Shown here: positions 8,494 to 17,350 of the stretch, in pieces | Layout of the letters: every line of letters starts with the position of its first letter | How positions within the stretch are numbered: position 1 is the stretch's first letter | Source: Sphingomonadales bacterium | GTDB lineage: Bacteria > Pseudomonadota > Alphaproteobacteria > Sphingomonadales > Sphingomonadaceae | Length of the DNA stretch: 64,000 nt | Direction of reading: 5' to 3' | Assembly (NCBI GenBank): GCA_016720115.1 | Contig: JADJXT010000001.1 | Location: 1,364,001-1,428,000, forward strand | The notes under the pieces: model-generated | Told to the model about the DNA's origin: nothing | Databases searched by the model: none | The model's input: only the letters and a program-made list of their open reading frames with translations | Program-made: the position numbers and the translations under genes

Positions 8494-9924
8494 CTAAACC
8501 TCGATCCGCCAGTCCCACCCCAGCGGATCGCCGTCCATCACTTCTACTCCCTTGGCGATCAGATCGTCACGAATGGCATCGGATCGGGCAAAGTCCTTGT
8601 TTGCCCGCGCTTCCTTGCGTGCTGCGAGCGCGGCCTCGATTTCTTCTTCGGTGATGAGTGCGGCCTTGGGGCGGATGCGCAGGTCGGTGCGAGATAGGGC
8701 CAACAAGTTGAGGCCAAGAAGGTCATCAAAATCCTTTAGGTCGGCCAGTCTCTGAGGTGCCAAGCTAGGTTGGTTGCCGCTCAAGCAAAGCTCCAGCATT
8801 GTTAAAGCATGAGCAGTATTTAGGTCGTCGAAAAGTGTATTCTCTATTCCGATGGCATTTTGGCGATTAACATCAACATGACCGGCCTTTTCAGCGGCAA
8901 CTTTCAGCTTCTCAACCGCCATCACCATCCGCTTCAAACGCGTGAAGGCCGCCTGCAGCCCTTCCCAGCTAAACTCCAGCTCGCTACGGTAATGCGCCTG
9001 CAGGCACATCAGGCGATAGGCGAGGGGATGGAAGCCCTTGTCGATCAGCAACTGCACGCGCAGGAATTCGCCCGCGCTCTTGCTCATCTTGCCGGTGCGG
9101 TCGACGAGGAAGTTGTTGTGCATCCAGAAACGTGCGCCCGAATGGTCGGAGTGGCAGAACGCCTGGTTCTGCGCGATTTCGTTCGGGTGGTGGATTTCGC
9201 GATGGTCGATGCCGCCGGTGTGGATATCGAACGGAAAGCCGAGCAGGTCGCCTGACATCACCGAGCATTCCAGATGCCAGCCCGGCGCGCCTTTGCCCCA
9301 GGGGCTGTCCCATTCCATCTGTCGCTTTTCACCCGGCGGGGTTTTGCGCCAGATCGCGAAGTCGGCGGCATGGCGCTTGCCCTCGACCGCCTCGATCCGG
9401 CTTTCGCCCTCATCAGTCTGCGCACGGGCGAGCGCGCCATAATTCGCGACGGTCGAGGTGTCGAAATAAAGCCCGCTCTCCAGCTCATAGCAATGCTTGT
9501 CGGCGATGCTTTTGGCAAACTCGATCATTTGCGGGACGTAGTCGGTGGCGATCGACCATTTGGTCGGCTGACGGATGTTGAGCGCCTTGATGTCGGCCCA
9601 ATACGCCTCGGTATAATGGCGCGCGATATCCCAGATCGATTGCGCCTTTTCCGCCGCCATCTTTTCCATTTTGTCCTCGCCCGCATCAGCATCGTCGGTC
9701 AGGTGGCCGACATCGGTGATGTTGATGATATGGGTGAGCTTGTAGCCCTTGTAGCTCAGCACCCGCCCCAGCGTGTCGGCAAAGACATAGGCGCGCATGT
9801 TGCCGATATGCGGATAATTATAGACCGTCGGCCCGCAGGTATAGACGCGCGCCTCGCCCGGATGGACGGGCTGGAAGGGCTCCAGTTGACGGGTTAGACT
9901 GTTGAACAGTTTGAGGTCGGACAT
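8494..9924 (-). CDS. cysS: Cysteinyl-tRNA synthetase
   Basis: A 476-residue class I aminoacyl-tRNA synthetase that charges tRNA-Cys. The HIGH motif appears as HIGN and the KMSKS motif as KMSKSAG. The zinc ligands include the Cys of the TCGPTVYN block and the WHLECSVM and HHPNEIAQ blocks. A longer frame adds 12 unlike residues (MTRQFSIPNAHG), so ATG at 9924 (MSDLKLFNS) is preferred. The C-terminal tRNA-binding region is complete. Confidence 0.97.
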   Translation of the reverse strand: MSDLKLFNSLTRQLEPFQPVHPGEARVYTCGPTVYNYPHIGNMRAYVFADTLGRVLSYKGYKLTHIINITDVGHLTDDADAGEDKMEKMAAEKAQSIWDIARHYTEAYWADIKALNIRQPTKWSIATDYVPQMIEFAKSIADKHCYELESGLYFDTSTVANYGALARAQTDEGESRIEAVEGKRHAADFAIWRKTPPGEKRQMEWDSPWGKGAPGWHLECSVMSGDLLGFPFDIHTGGIDHREIHHPNEIAQNQAFCHSDHSGARFWMHNNFLVDRTGKMSKSAGEFLRVQLLIDKGFHPLAYRLMCLQAHYRSELEFSWEGLQAAFTRLKRMVMAVEKLKVAAEKAGHVDVNRQNAIGIENTLFDDLNTAHALTMLELCLSGNQPSLAPQRLADLKDFDDLLGLNLLALSRTDLRIRPKAALITEEEIEAALAARKEARANKDFARSDAIRDDLIAKGVEVMDGDPLGWDWRIEV

Positions 9925-9966
9925 GCCATGCGCATTGGGGATTGAAAATTGCCTCGTCAACTCTTC

Positions 9967-10050
9967 ACCGCAGCCCTGAGCCTGTCGAAGGGCGCTTATC
10001 GGCCTTGGCGTTTACCTTGAGACGCCCTTCGACAGGCTCAGGGCTGCGGT
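9967..10050. repeat. Long inverted repeat (28-bp arms)
   Basis: Two perfect 28-base arms (9967-9994 and 10023-10050), reading ACCGCAGCCCTGAGCCTG and onward, flank a 28-base spacer. The pair lies between cysS and a nitroreductase gene. A shorter relative with the same GCCCTGAGCCTG core is at 62998-63040. It is an intergenic palindrome of the type scattered in sphingomonad genomes; a transcript would fold into a strong hairpin. Confidence 0.85.
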
Positions 10051-10063
10051 TTTCAATCCAGGC

Positions 10064-10735
10064 TCAAAACCCCTCCCAGCTCACCGCTTCCTCCAGCGGC
10101 GCCCTTGGCACGGGGAAATTGTTCACCGGCGCCTGCGCGTCGCGATAGCCGATGGCCACCCCGCAGAAAAAGATATGGTCATCAGGAATGGCGAAACATT
10201 GCCGAATTTGCAGGGTGTAGATCGCCCAGGCTTCCTGGAAGCAGCAGTCCAGCCCTTCCTCGCGCAGCAGCAGCGCGACCGTCTGCAGCCACATGCCGAT
10301 ATCCGACCATTGCGGCGGGCCCATATAACGCGGGGTGTGGACCAGCATCAGGACGGGGGCATCGAAGGCGCGGAAGTTGCGCGCGAACCACATCAATCGC
10401 GCCATCTTGTTGTCGCGCGGAATATCGAGCGCGGCGTACATCGCCTCACCCACGCCGAAGCGGCGCTCCTTGTAGGCGCCGTCGAGTTCGGGCGGATAGA
10501 CAGCATATTCGGGCTTGTGCGCTGCCGGCCCTTGCGGGAGGACTTCGGCCACCGCCGCGAGCAGTTTTCTGAGCGGCTCGCCCGTCGCGACAATCGCGTT
10601 CCACGGCTGCGTATTGCCACCTGAGGGAGAGCGCTGCGCGGTTTCCAGCACCCGCTCCAGCACAGCCTTGTCCACCGGCTTATCGAGAAATTCGCGGACA
10701 GAGCGGCGGCTGATTACTGCTTCGGTGACGTTCAT
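10064..10735 (-). CDS. Nitroreductase family oxidoreductase
   Basis: A 223-residue FMN-dependent nitroreductase-fold protein. The N-terminal AVISRRSVREF and QRSPSGGNTQPWN motifs bind FMN phosphate and define the family; the C-terminal FFCGVAIGYRD completes the site. It is distinct from the RutE-like protein upstream. Twenty bases before the ATG lies a near-perfect palindrome (10756-10775), so it is probably repressed by a dimeric regulator. The natural substrate (nitroaromatic, quinone or enone) is not known. Confidence 0.9.
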   Translation of the reverse strand: MNVTEAVISRRSVREFLDKPVDKAVLERVLETAQRSPSGGNTQPWNAIVATGEPLRKLLAAVAEVLPQGPAAHKPEYAVYPPELDGAYKERRFGVGEAMYAALDIPRDNKMARLMWFARNFRAFDAPVLMLVHTPRYMGPPQWSDIGMWLQTVALLLREEGLDCCFQEAWAIYTLQIRQCFAIPDDHIFFCGVAIGYRDAQAPVNNFPVPRAPLEEAVSWEGF

Positions 10736-10755
10736 GGGGGCCAGCTCTCCAGCAA

Positions 10756-10775
10756 ATTTAATCGTTCGATTAAAT
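10756..10775. promoter_or_regulatory. Palindromic operator-like site TTTAATCG-TT-CGATTAAA
   Basis: A perfect 20-base palindrome (nine-base arms, two-base centre) immediately upstream of the nitroreductase ATG. The same arms with centre CG recur at 42375-42392 before the acyl-CoA dehydrogenase operon. Size and symmetry suit a TetR- or GntR-type dimer; the cognate regulator is not visible in this window. Confidence 0.65.
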
Positions 10776-10803
10776 CATGCCACGGGCTGAGCGAAAGGCA
10801 AGC

Positions 10804-11595
10804 CTATTCCTTGCTCGATGGATCGTTGCTTTTGGAAATCAGCGAATAGACATGCGTAATCGCATTCGAGGCCATCTTCGTGGCGTCTGCAGCATAGTCT
10901 GATATCTGGGTAGCGGTCGATGCCGCAACATTTCGGGTGCCCGCAGCTGTAGTAGTCAGCTTCAAGCCGATGTTGTCACTGACTGCTCCGGCGGCAACAA
11001 CGGCATTGTTGATGCCGACAATTACATTGTCACTTAGCGATTTAGTGATTGCGGCAATGCTTGTTCCGAACTGCGTCGCATATTCCACAACATATCCACG
11101 CAGCTTCTTGATCAACTCACTGTTGAGCATCGACGCCAGGCACGAGATTGCGAAGGCCAAGATCGATTTAATCAACTCACGCCCGATGCTCAGCCCTGTT
11201 TCGAGCTTGTTCAAGAAATCCTCCCGTTCGGCTTCACTTAGCGCGTTGTAACCAAAATAGATCGCACCCATTGCAGCGCATGTTGCCGCAGCCGGATTCA
11301 TGCCGATGGCAGCCGTGCCTACGGTCTTCGCCGCGCCCAGCGGATTGCCGAGCATCAACTGGCCAGCCGCAATCACTGCTACCGGCGCAACGTAACCCAA
11401 GCCGTATCCCACTGTCACAGCTTCAAGCACACGGCCCGTCCGGGCAATCATTTCATTATCGGATGTTTGCATCGCGCCAACATGGCCGGTGAAAAAGCTT
11501 GAAAGCGCTTTGCTGGACACTGCGCTGGCACCATAGGATAGCGCAAGATCAGCAGCCATTTTTCCGGCGCGCGTTGCCACTGTTGCGATCACCAT
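10804..11595 (-). CDS. Uncharacterised membrane-associated protein behind cobT
   Basis: I do not recognise this 263-residue protein. It is rich in Ala, Gly, Ser and Thr. A hydrophobic stretch at about residues 55-115 (GYGLGYVAPVAVIAAGQLML and on) suggests membrane insertion. A middle block with GYNALSEAEREDFLNKLETG and an adjacent hydrophobic helix follows, then a Ser/Thr/Ala-rich tail with no charged clusters. Its ATG is only six bases past the cobT stop, so it is probably co-transcribed. Base composition is visibly less GC-rich than in its neighbours, a hint of later acquisition. A pore-forming or envelope-interacting role is possible but unsupported. Confidence 0.75.
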   Translation of the reverse strand: MVIATVATRAGKMAADLALSYGASAVSSKALSSFFTGHVGAMQTSDNEMIARTGRVLEAVTVGYGLGYVAPVAVIAAGQLMLGNPLGAAKTVGTAAIGMNPAAATCAAMGAIYFGYNALSEAEREDFLNKLETGLSIGRELIKSILAFAISCLASMLNSELIKKLRGYVVEYATQFGTSIAAITKSLSDNVIVGINNAVVAAGAVSDNIGLKLTTTAAGTRNVAASTATQISDYAADATKMASNAITHVYSLISKSNDPSSKE

Positions 11596-11601
11596 TGGTT
11601 G

Positions 11602-13416
11602 TTACTCATCGTCAAACAAACTCGCCAGTTGCTCGATCATAGTGCCGCCCAGTTGCTCGGCATCCATGATGGTGACGGCGCGGCGGTAGTAGCGGGTGAC
11701 GTCGTGGCCGATGCCGATCGCGACCAGTTGCACCGGGCTGCGGCTTTCGATCATCTCGATCACGCGGCGCAGATGCTGTTCGAGATAGCCGCCATGGTTG
11801 ACCGACAGGGTGGAATCATCGACCGGCGCGCCGTCCGAAATCACCATAAGGATGCGGCGGTCTTCGGGGCGGGCGATCAGGCGGTTGTGCGCCCAGAGCA
11901 GCGCCTCGCCATCGATATTTTCCTTGAGCAGCCCTTCGCGCATCATCAGGCCGAGGTTGCGGCGCGCATGGCGCCACGGCTCGTCGGCCTTTTTGTAGAC
12001 GATGTGGCGCAGATCGTTGAGGCGGCCGGGCATTGCGGGGCGACCGGCGGCGAGCCAGTCCTCGCGCGATTGTCCGCCCTTCCATGCGCGGGTGGTGAAG
12101 CCGAGGATCTCGGTCTTCACGCCGCAGCGTTCCAATGTGCGCGCCATGATGTCGGCGCTGATTGCGGCAATCGAAATCGGGCGTCCGCGCATCGAGCCTG
12201 AATTGTCGATCAGCAGCGTGACCACGGTGTCGCGGAATTTGATGTCGCGTTCGACCTTGTAGCTGAGCGAACTGCCCGGGGAGACCACGATGCGGGCGAG
12301 GCGGGCGGCATCGAGCAGGCCTTCCTCCTGGTCGAAATCCCAGCTGCGGTTCTGCTGCGCCATCAGGCGACGTTGCAGCCGGTTGGCGAGCCGGGTGACC
12401 GCGCCCTGCAGGCCCGCAAGCTGCTGGTCGAGATAGGCGCGAAGCCGGTTCAGTTCATCCTCGTCGGCAAGGTCGGTGGCGCCGACGATTTCGTCATATT
12501 TGGTCGTCCAGCTCTTGTAATCGCTTTCGGGCAGGTGATCCCAGTTGCGGCGCTGCGGGTTGACGGGCTGCATCCCGTCCTCGCCCATCTCGCCGTCGCC
12601 ATCTTCCATGTCGTCCATCTGCGACTGGTCGTAATCGGCTTCGGTTTCCTCGCCTTCGCCCTCTTGCGGTTCGCCGCGCGCCTCTGCCTGGCCTGCTTCG
12701 CCCTGGCTGTCGTCCTCGCTCTCGCCGTCCTGCTCCTGCTCCTCTTCGGATTCGTCTCCGCCTTCGTCGGCCTCATTGGGTTCGATCTCGCCCTCAGTCA
12801 GGTCGAGATGTTCGAGCATGGTCTGGGCGAGCGAGGCAAAGGCCGCCTGATCGTCGAGCGCAAGCCCCAGCGCGTCAAGATCGCTCCCGGCTTTCTCCTC
12901 GATCCAGCTGCGCAGCAGGTCGACGCCCTGCGCGGCATTGTCCGGCACCGGCTGGCCGGTCAGCCGTTCGCGCACGATCAGCGCAAGCGCGGTCGAGATC
13001 GGCACTTCCTCTGCCGCCTGCGCACGCGAGATCGGGTCGGTGCGCAGCCGCATTTCGAGCGCATGGGTGAGGTTGCCTTTCACCCCCGCCATCGCGCGCG
13101 ATCCCAGCGCCTCTATCCGCGCGGTTTCGATGGCGTCGAAGGCGGCACCTGCCATCGCCTCGTGCGGGCGCAGCACGGCATGGCGGGCAGCATCGTGATG
13201 TTTCAGGCGCAGCGCAAAACTGTCCGCAAAGCCCCGCGCTTCGGCGATCTGTTCAGGCGGCAACGAACGGCCGGGCATCGGCACCCGGAAATTCTTCCCC
13301 GCCTGCACCGGCGCGTCGGCGGTGAAGGCCAGCTCGATCTCCGGATCGTGCGCAATTGCGCGCGAAGTACCGGTCAGCACCTGCTTGAACTGTTCGAGGG
13401 GGGAGTTGTCAGCCAT
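11602..13416 (-). CDS. cobT: Cobaltochelatase subunit CobT
   Basis: A 604-residue subunit of the aerobic cobalt chelatase (CobN-CobS-CobT), which inserts cobalt into hydrogenobyrinate diamide. The N-terminal domain begins about residue 7. A very acidic linker (about 210-275, mostly Glu and Asp) leads to a von Willebrand A domain with the MIDAS motif DNSGSMRG. This architecture is specific to CobT. The partner genes cobS and cobN are not in this window. Its presence fits the cobalamin-controlled btuB operon at 38-41 kb. Confidence 0.95.
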   Translation of the reverse strand: MADNSPLEQFKQVLTGTSRAIAHDPEIELAFTADAPVQAGKNFRVPMPGRSLPPEQIAEARGFADSFALRLKHHDAARHAVLRPHEAMAGAAFDAIETARIEALGSRAMAGVKGNLTHALEMRLRTDPISRAQAAEEVPISTALALIVRERLTGQPVPDNAAQGVDLLRSWIEEKAGSDLDALGLALDDQAAFASLAQTMLEHLDLTEGEIEPNEADEGGDESEEEQEQDGESEDDSQGEAGQAEARGEPQEGEGEETEADYDQSQMDDMEDGDGEMGEDGMQPVNPQRRNWDHLPESDYKSWTTKYDEIVGATDLADEDELNRLRAYLDQQLAGLQGAVTRLANRLQRRLMAQQNRSWDFDQEEGLLDAARLARIVVSPGSSLSYKVERDIKFRDTVVTLLIDNSGSMRGRPISIAAISADIMARTLERCGVKTEILGFTTRAWKGGQSREDWLAAGRPAMPGRLNDLRHIVYKKADEPWRHARRNLGLMMREGLLKENIDGEALLWAHNRLIARPEDRRILMVISDGAPVDDSTLSVNHGGYLEQHLRRVIEMIESRSPVQLVAIGIGHDVTRYYRRAVTIMDAEQLGGTMIEQLASLFDDE

Positions 13417-13460
13417 GTCCGATTCAGGGCCTTACCCGCAATTGCCATGCCCGCAAGCGT

Positions 13461-14984
13461 TCAATTGCATTTGAACACCAGCAGCTCATTGGGCTGTTGT
13501 GGCAGCAACTGCCGGACAGCCGCGTTCATCGAAGCCACCTTTTCGAGCATCGCGGGATCGGCCGAGCAGCTTTTCACATCATATTGCTTTCGCGCCGCAC
13601 GCGCCTTCTGCATCGCTTCGGAACCCAGCAAATGCCGTTCGATCCGGTAGGTGCTGCTATCGGGCTGGAAACTGGTGACGGAGACCTGCGCTTCGCTGTT
13701 CGGCACGAAGCTGCGCACCCAGCGACCGGCCTCTTCGGCATATTGGGTGCGCCCGTTGACGCAGCCCGAGCCGGTCCATTCGAAGGGCACATCGGCGGTG
13801 TCGGACACGGTGATGCGGCTGCGGCTGCGGTCGATCACGCAGGTCAGCCTGCCTTCGCGCGCCATTTTTGCAGGCGCTGCAGGGTCTTCGGTACCGGTCA
13901 GGCGGGCTTTGGTGCGTTCGTCGACCTCGGCAAAATTCGGCCGGGTAAACCAGGTGAGTAGCGCGGCAATCACCATCACGGCTGCGGCACCGCCGGCAAG
14001 CTTTGCCTGATCGCGCCTGTCCCTTTCGAGCAATTGCCAACTGGTGCCGGCAGCGCCCAAGGCCAAAAAGATCAGGATTACGGTCAGCATCGACCGGTTA
14101 TCGCGCGATTCGATAATGTCATATTCGGCCCGCCGCCGCGCTTCGGCGAAACTTTTGCTGCGCGCACTTTCCGCCAACCGGTTTTCCTCGTCGATACGCG
14201 CTTTTTCGGCGGCGGCGCGCTCGGCCTCGGCGCGGCTCATTTCGGCGCGCGACAGGCATTCGGCATCGACGCTGCGAAAGCTGACATTGTTGCGGCGCAG
14301 GAAAGCGGCGGCTTCGCGCTGCGCGACAGCGAAAAAGAACTCCGCATCGCTGCCATTCGAAAGGCTGCCAAAGCTGTTGACGCCAAGCACGCGTCCGCAG
14401 GCGTCGACCAGCGGCCCGCCGCTATTGCCGCCGCCAATTGCCGCCGTGTGCAGCAAGGTTTCAAAATCCTTGGCCGATCGCCCGCCCGAAATATTGCCGC
14501 GGGTTTTGACGGGCGTCTGCGGGCGCAGCACATCCGCCATGTTCAGGCCTTGCGCAATATCGACCCCCCCCGGATAGCCTATCGCAAAAACATCGGCGCC
14601 ATCGCCCACCGGGCCGCTGAAAAAGGTGGCGGGGGTCAGGCGCTTGCCGTCGTTGAGCGCAATCAGGGCCAGATCGTTGCGCGGCGATCGGTCGACCACC
14701 TCTGCCGCAATCGCCTCGCCGCCGTCCGACGGGACGATCACGATACGAATGGCACCATCATATTCCTCTTCGGAAACAACATGGGCGTTGGTCAGCACCT
14801 TGTTGGGCGCGACAACGATGCCCGATCCATGGCCAATCGGCGTGTCGCCGCCCGATGCCGGGAAAACGACCACGCGAACGACGCTGCGGCTGGCGGCTGC
14901 TATGTCTTCGGGGTCGGCATGGGCGGCCGATGAAAGGATCAACGCCATGATCGTAACAAAAAGGCCGGTCAAACTAAGCCGCAC
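13461..14984 (-). CDS. Trypsin-like serine protease with membrane segments
   Basis: A 507-residue protein. A signal peptide (about residues 1-23, ending AHA) leads into a DegP-like trypsin domain with catalytic His in TNAHVVS, Asp in RNDLALI and Ser in GGGNSGGPL. An Ala/Glu-rich coiled-coil-like stretch (about 245-290) and two hydrophobic helices (about 300-317 and 331-349) follow. No PDZ domain is present, unlike DegP. The C-terminal 150 residues hold an unannotated domain. The start is GTG with AGGGAG upstream; an in-frame ATG at codon 13 would spoil the signal peptide. The substrate is unknown. Confidence 0.85.
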   Translation of the reverse strand: MRLSLTGLFVTIMALILSSAAHADPEDIAAASRSVVRVVVFPASGGDTPIGHGSGIVVAPNKVLTNAHVVSEEEYDGAIRIVIVPSDGGEAIAAEVVDRSPRNDLALIALNDGKRLTPATFFSGPVGDGADVFAIGYPGGVDIAQGLNMADVLRPQTPVKTRGNISGGRSAKDFETLLHTAAIGGGNSGGPLVDACGRVLGVNSFGSLSNGSDAEFFFAVAQREAAAFLRRNNVSFRSVDAECLSRAEMSRAEAERAAAEKARIDEENRLAESARSKSFAEARRRAEYDIIESRDNRSMLTVILIFLALGAAGTSWQLLERDRRDQAKLAGGAAAVMVIAALLTWFTRPNFAEVDERTKARLTGTEDPAAPAKMAREGRLTCVIDRSRSRITVSDTADVPFEWTGSGCVNGRTQYAEEAGRWVRSFVPNSEAQVSVTSFQPDSSTYRIERHLLGSEAMQKARAARKQYDVKSCSADPAMLEKVASMNAAVRQLLPQQPNELLVFKCN

Positions 14985-15106
14985 GCGAATCTCCCTTAGG
15001 CCCCTGATGGCCTTCGACCATATTTATGCCTTTGGTTCAATCGAGAGCGTTGGCAATTCCCCTTCCTTCTACGGAGGAGTGTCCCGATAGGGACAGTCCC
15101 TTGCCT

Positions 15107-17218
15107 TTACTGCCGCCTCGGCTGTTCCTCACGCGGTTGCACATTCACGCCATCGCGTCCGATGGTAACGTCCAGCGGAACGCCTTCGATCTGCCCGCTG
15201 ACGGTCACGCCCTTGCCCGGATCGACGCGCACTTCGGTGCCGTTGATGTTGACGGGCAACTCTGGAATGTCCGGCAGGTCGAGCGGTTCGATCGGGCCTT
15301 CGGGATCGGGCTCTACGGCAAGCTTCGGCTTGGGCCTTGCGCCTGCGCCCTTGACCGCCTGACCCATGAAATCGCGCCAGATGCGTGCGGGCAGGCCGCC
15401 GCCGGTCATGTTCCTCAGCGGGGTATTGTCATCATTGCCGATCCACACGCCGACCACCAGATCGCCCGCAAAGCCGATGAACAGCGCGTCGCGATAGTCC
15501 TGGCTGGTTCCCGTCTTGCCATAGGCCGGGATCGAGAGCCGCGCCGCGCGTCCGGTGCCCTGATTGACCGTTGCGCCCAGCAATTCCAGCATCGCCTTGT
15601 GCTGGGCGTTGCTGAAGCTGCGCTGCGCCGACAGCAGCCAGCCAAACCAGCCTTCGTCCTCCGCGACAAAGGCGCGCGGTTCGACCGGCCATTTATTCCC
15701 GGCGACGCCCGCATAGGCAGAGGTCAGTTCGAGCAAGGTCATCCCCGAGCTGCCCAGCGCAAGGCTGGCGTCGCGGGTCAGCGGGCTTTGCACACCCAGA
15801 TCCTTGGCCGCGCGCGCCACCGCGCTATAGCCGAGCTGGTCATACAACCGCACTGCGACGACATTGCTGGATTGTGCGAAAGCCTGCTTCAGGGTGATTT
15901 CGCCGCGATAGCGGTCGCTATAGTTTTTGGGGCGATAGGCCCCTTCGGTTATCGGGCTGTCGTCGACCTTGCTGTCCGGCGTCATCCCGCTGCGCAGCGC
16001 TGCGGTATAAACAAACAGCTTGAAGGTCGAACCCGGCTGGCGTTTCGCCTGCGTCGCCCGGTTGAACGGGCTGTCTTTGTAGCTTTTGCCGCCGACCATC
16101 GCCACGACCTCGCCATTGGGGCGCATCGCGACCAGTGCGACTTGGGCTTTGCCCAGTGGCGCGCGCGCGATGACGTTGCGCGCAATATTCTGCAGCCGCG
16201 AATCGAGCGTGGTGCGGATGACCTGATCCGAATAGCCGGTTTCGGCATCGAGCCGCGCCTGCGGCATCGCCCAGTCGGCAAAATAGGTGCCGGTAGGCAG
16301 CGTTTCTTTATATCGGACATCGATCCGAGCAATCGGCGTGGCATCGGCCTTGGCCTCGCTTATTGCGCCGGTTGCAACCATCGCGTTCAAAACCAGCTTT
16401 GCACGCTTGGCTGCGCGCTGCGGATTGCGCGTCGGGGCGAGGCGATTGGGAGCCTGCACCAGCCCAGCCAGCATCGCCGCCTGTGAAAGCGTCAGATTTT
16501 CGGGCTTGCGATAGAAATAGTGCATCGATGCAGCACGCAGGCCGTAGATATTGTCGCCGAAATAGGCGTTCGACAGATAGCGTTCGAGGATCTCGTCCTT
16601 GGTCAGCCATGCCTCCAGCCAGAAAGCGATCAGCGCCTCGCGCGCCTTGCGCGTCAGGCTGCGCTCGGGCGTCAGAAAGGTGAACTTCGCGAGTTGCTGG
16701 GTAATCGTGCTGCCGCCCTGTTTCAGCCCGCTGCCAAAGCTGTTGCTCCACAGCGCGCGGGCAATGCTGCGCGGATCGACGCCCCAGTGCGAATAAAAAC
16801 GCCGGTCCTCGATCGACAGGAAGGCCTGCACGACGTGCGGCGGCAGTTTTTCAACTTCAACCGGTTTGTCGACAATGGCGCCGTTGCGGGCAATCGGCGT
16901 GCCATCCCATGCCAGCAGGGTGATGCGCGGCGGGGCAATCGGCTGCAGCGATTTGGAAAGCGGTGCAGTGATGGTGAGCCAGAAGACGATGAGGATGAAC
17001 AGCAGCAGCAGGCCCGCACCGGCACGGGTGAACCACCACCAGCGGGTCTTGCCGAGCAGCCATTTTTTCGCAGGATCGACAGCTGGCGATCCGGCAGGCG
17101 CAGCGGTTTCCCACGGCTTGGCTTCGCCGGGAAACATCCCGGCATAGGCACGGTCGAATGCCGCCAGCCTGCTGTCGATGTCAGTGGGGGTAGGGGTTTT
17201 GGATCGCCGGAAGAACAT
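15107..17218 (-). CDS. Class A penicillin-binding protein (transglycosylase/transpeptidase)
   Basis: A 703-residue bifunctional peptidoglycan synthase. A cytoplasmic N-terminus leads to one membrane anchor (about 65-83). The glycosyltransferase domain has catalytic Glu137 in EDRRFYSHWG and the GGSTITQQLAK motif. The transpeptidase domain carries S397-TF-K400, S450-S-N452 and K568-TG. A Pro/Glu-rich tail of about 80 residues follows. It belongs to the PBP1A/1C-like group; I do not assign a symbol. It lies immediately before priA on the minus strand. Confidence 0.93.
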   Translation of the reverse strand: MFFRRSKTPTPTDIDSRLAAFDRAYAGMFPGEAKPWETAAPAGSPAVDPAKKWLLGKTRWWWFTRAGAGLLLLFILIVFWLTITAPLSKSLQPIAPPRITLLAWDGTPIARNGAIVDKPVEVEKLPPHVVQAFLSIEDRRFYSHWGVDPRSIARALWSNSFGSGLKQGGSTITQQLAKFTFLTPERSLTRKAREALIAFWLEAWLTKDEILERYLSNAYFGDNIYGLRAASMHYFYRKPENLTLSQAAMLAGLVQAPNRLAPTRNPQRAAKRAKLVLNAMVATGAISEAKADATPIARIDVRYKETLPTGTYFADWAMPQARLDAETGYSDQVIRTTLDSRLQNIARNVIARAPLGKAQVALVAMRPNGEVVAMVGGKSYKDSPFNRATQAKRQPGSTFKLFVYTAALRSGMTPDSKVDDSPITEGAYRPKNYSDRYRGEITLKQAFAQSSNVVAVRLYDQLGYSAVARAAKDLGVQSPLTRDASLALGSSGMTLLELTSAYAGVAGNKWPVEPRAFVAEDEGWFGWLLSAQRSFSNAQHKAMLELLGATVNQGTGRAARLSIPAYGKTGTSQDYRDALFIGFAGDLVVGVWIGNDDNTPLRNMTGGGLPARIWRDFMGQAVKGAGARPKPKLAVEPDPEGPIEPLDLPDIPELPVNINGTEVRVDPGKGVTVSGQIEGVPLDVTIGRDGVNVQPREEQPRRQ

Positions 17219-17277
17219 CGATATGCTGTGTTATAGAAATAAGACGGTTAAAGGTAGAGCAAAAATAAGCTTACAGG

Positions 17278-17350
17278 AAGCTGTATGGATTTTCTCCCCT
17301 CCCGCTTGCGGGAGGGGAGAAGCCGTCAGTTCATAAAAAGCTGTATGGAT
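17278..17350. repeat. 47-bp hairpin element inserted at the priA 3' end with 13-bp target duplication
   Basis: The 13-mer AAGCTGTATGGAT occurs at 17278-17290 and again at 17338-17350. Between the copies lies a 47-base segment built on a hairpin (CCCCTCCCGC-TT-GCGGGAGGGG). The outer copy still reads, on the minus strand, as codons for NPYSFL and a stop, matching the DPYSFL end of PriA. Similar hairpins occur at 24215-24238 and 60469-60570. The layout is that of an insertion with target-site duplication. Confidence 0.8.
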
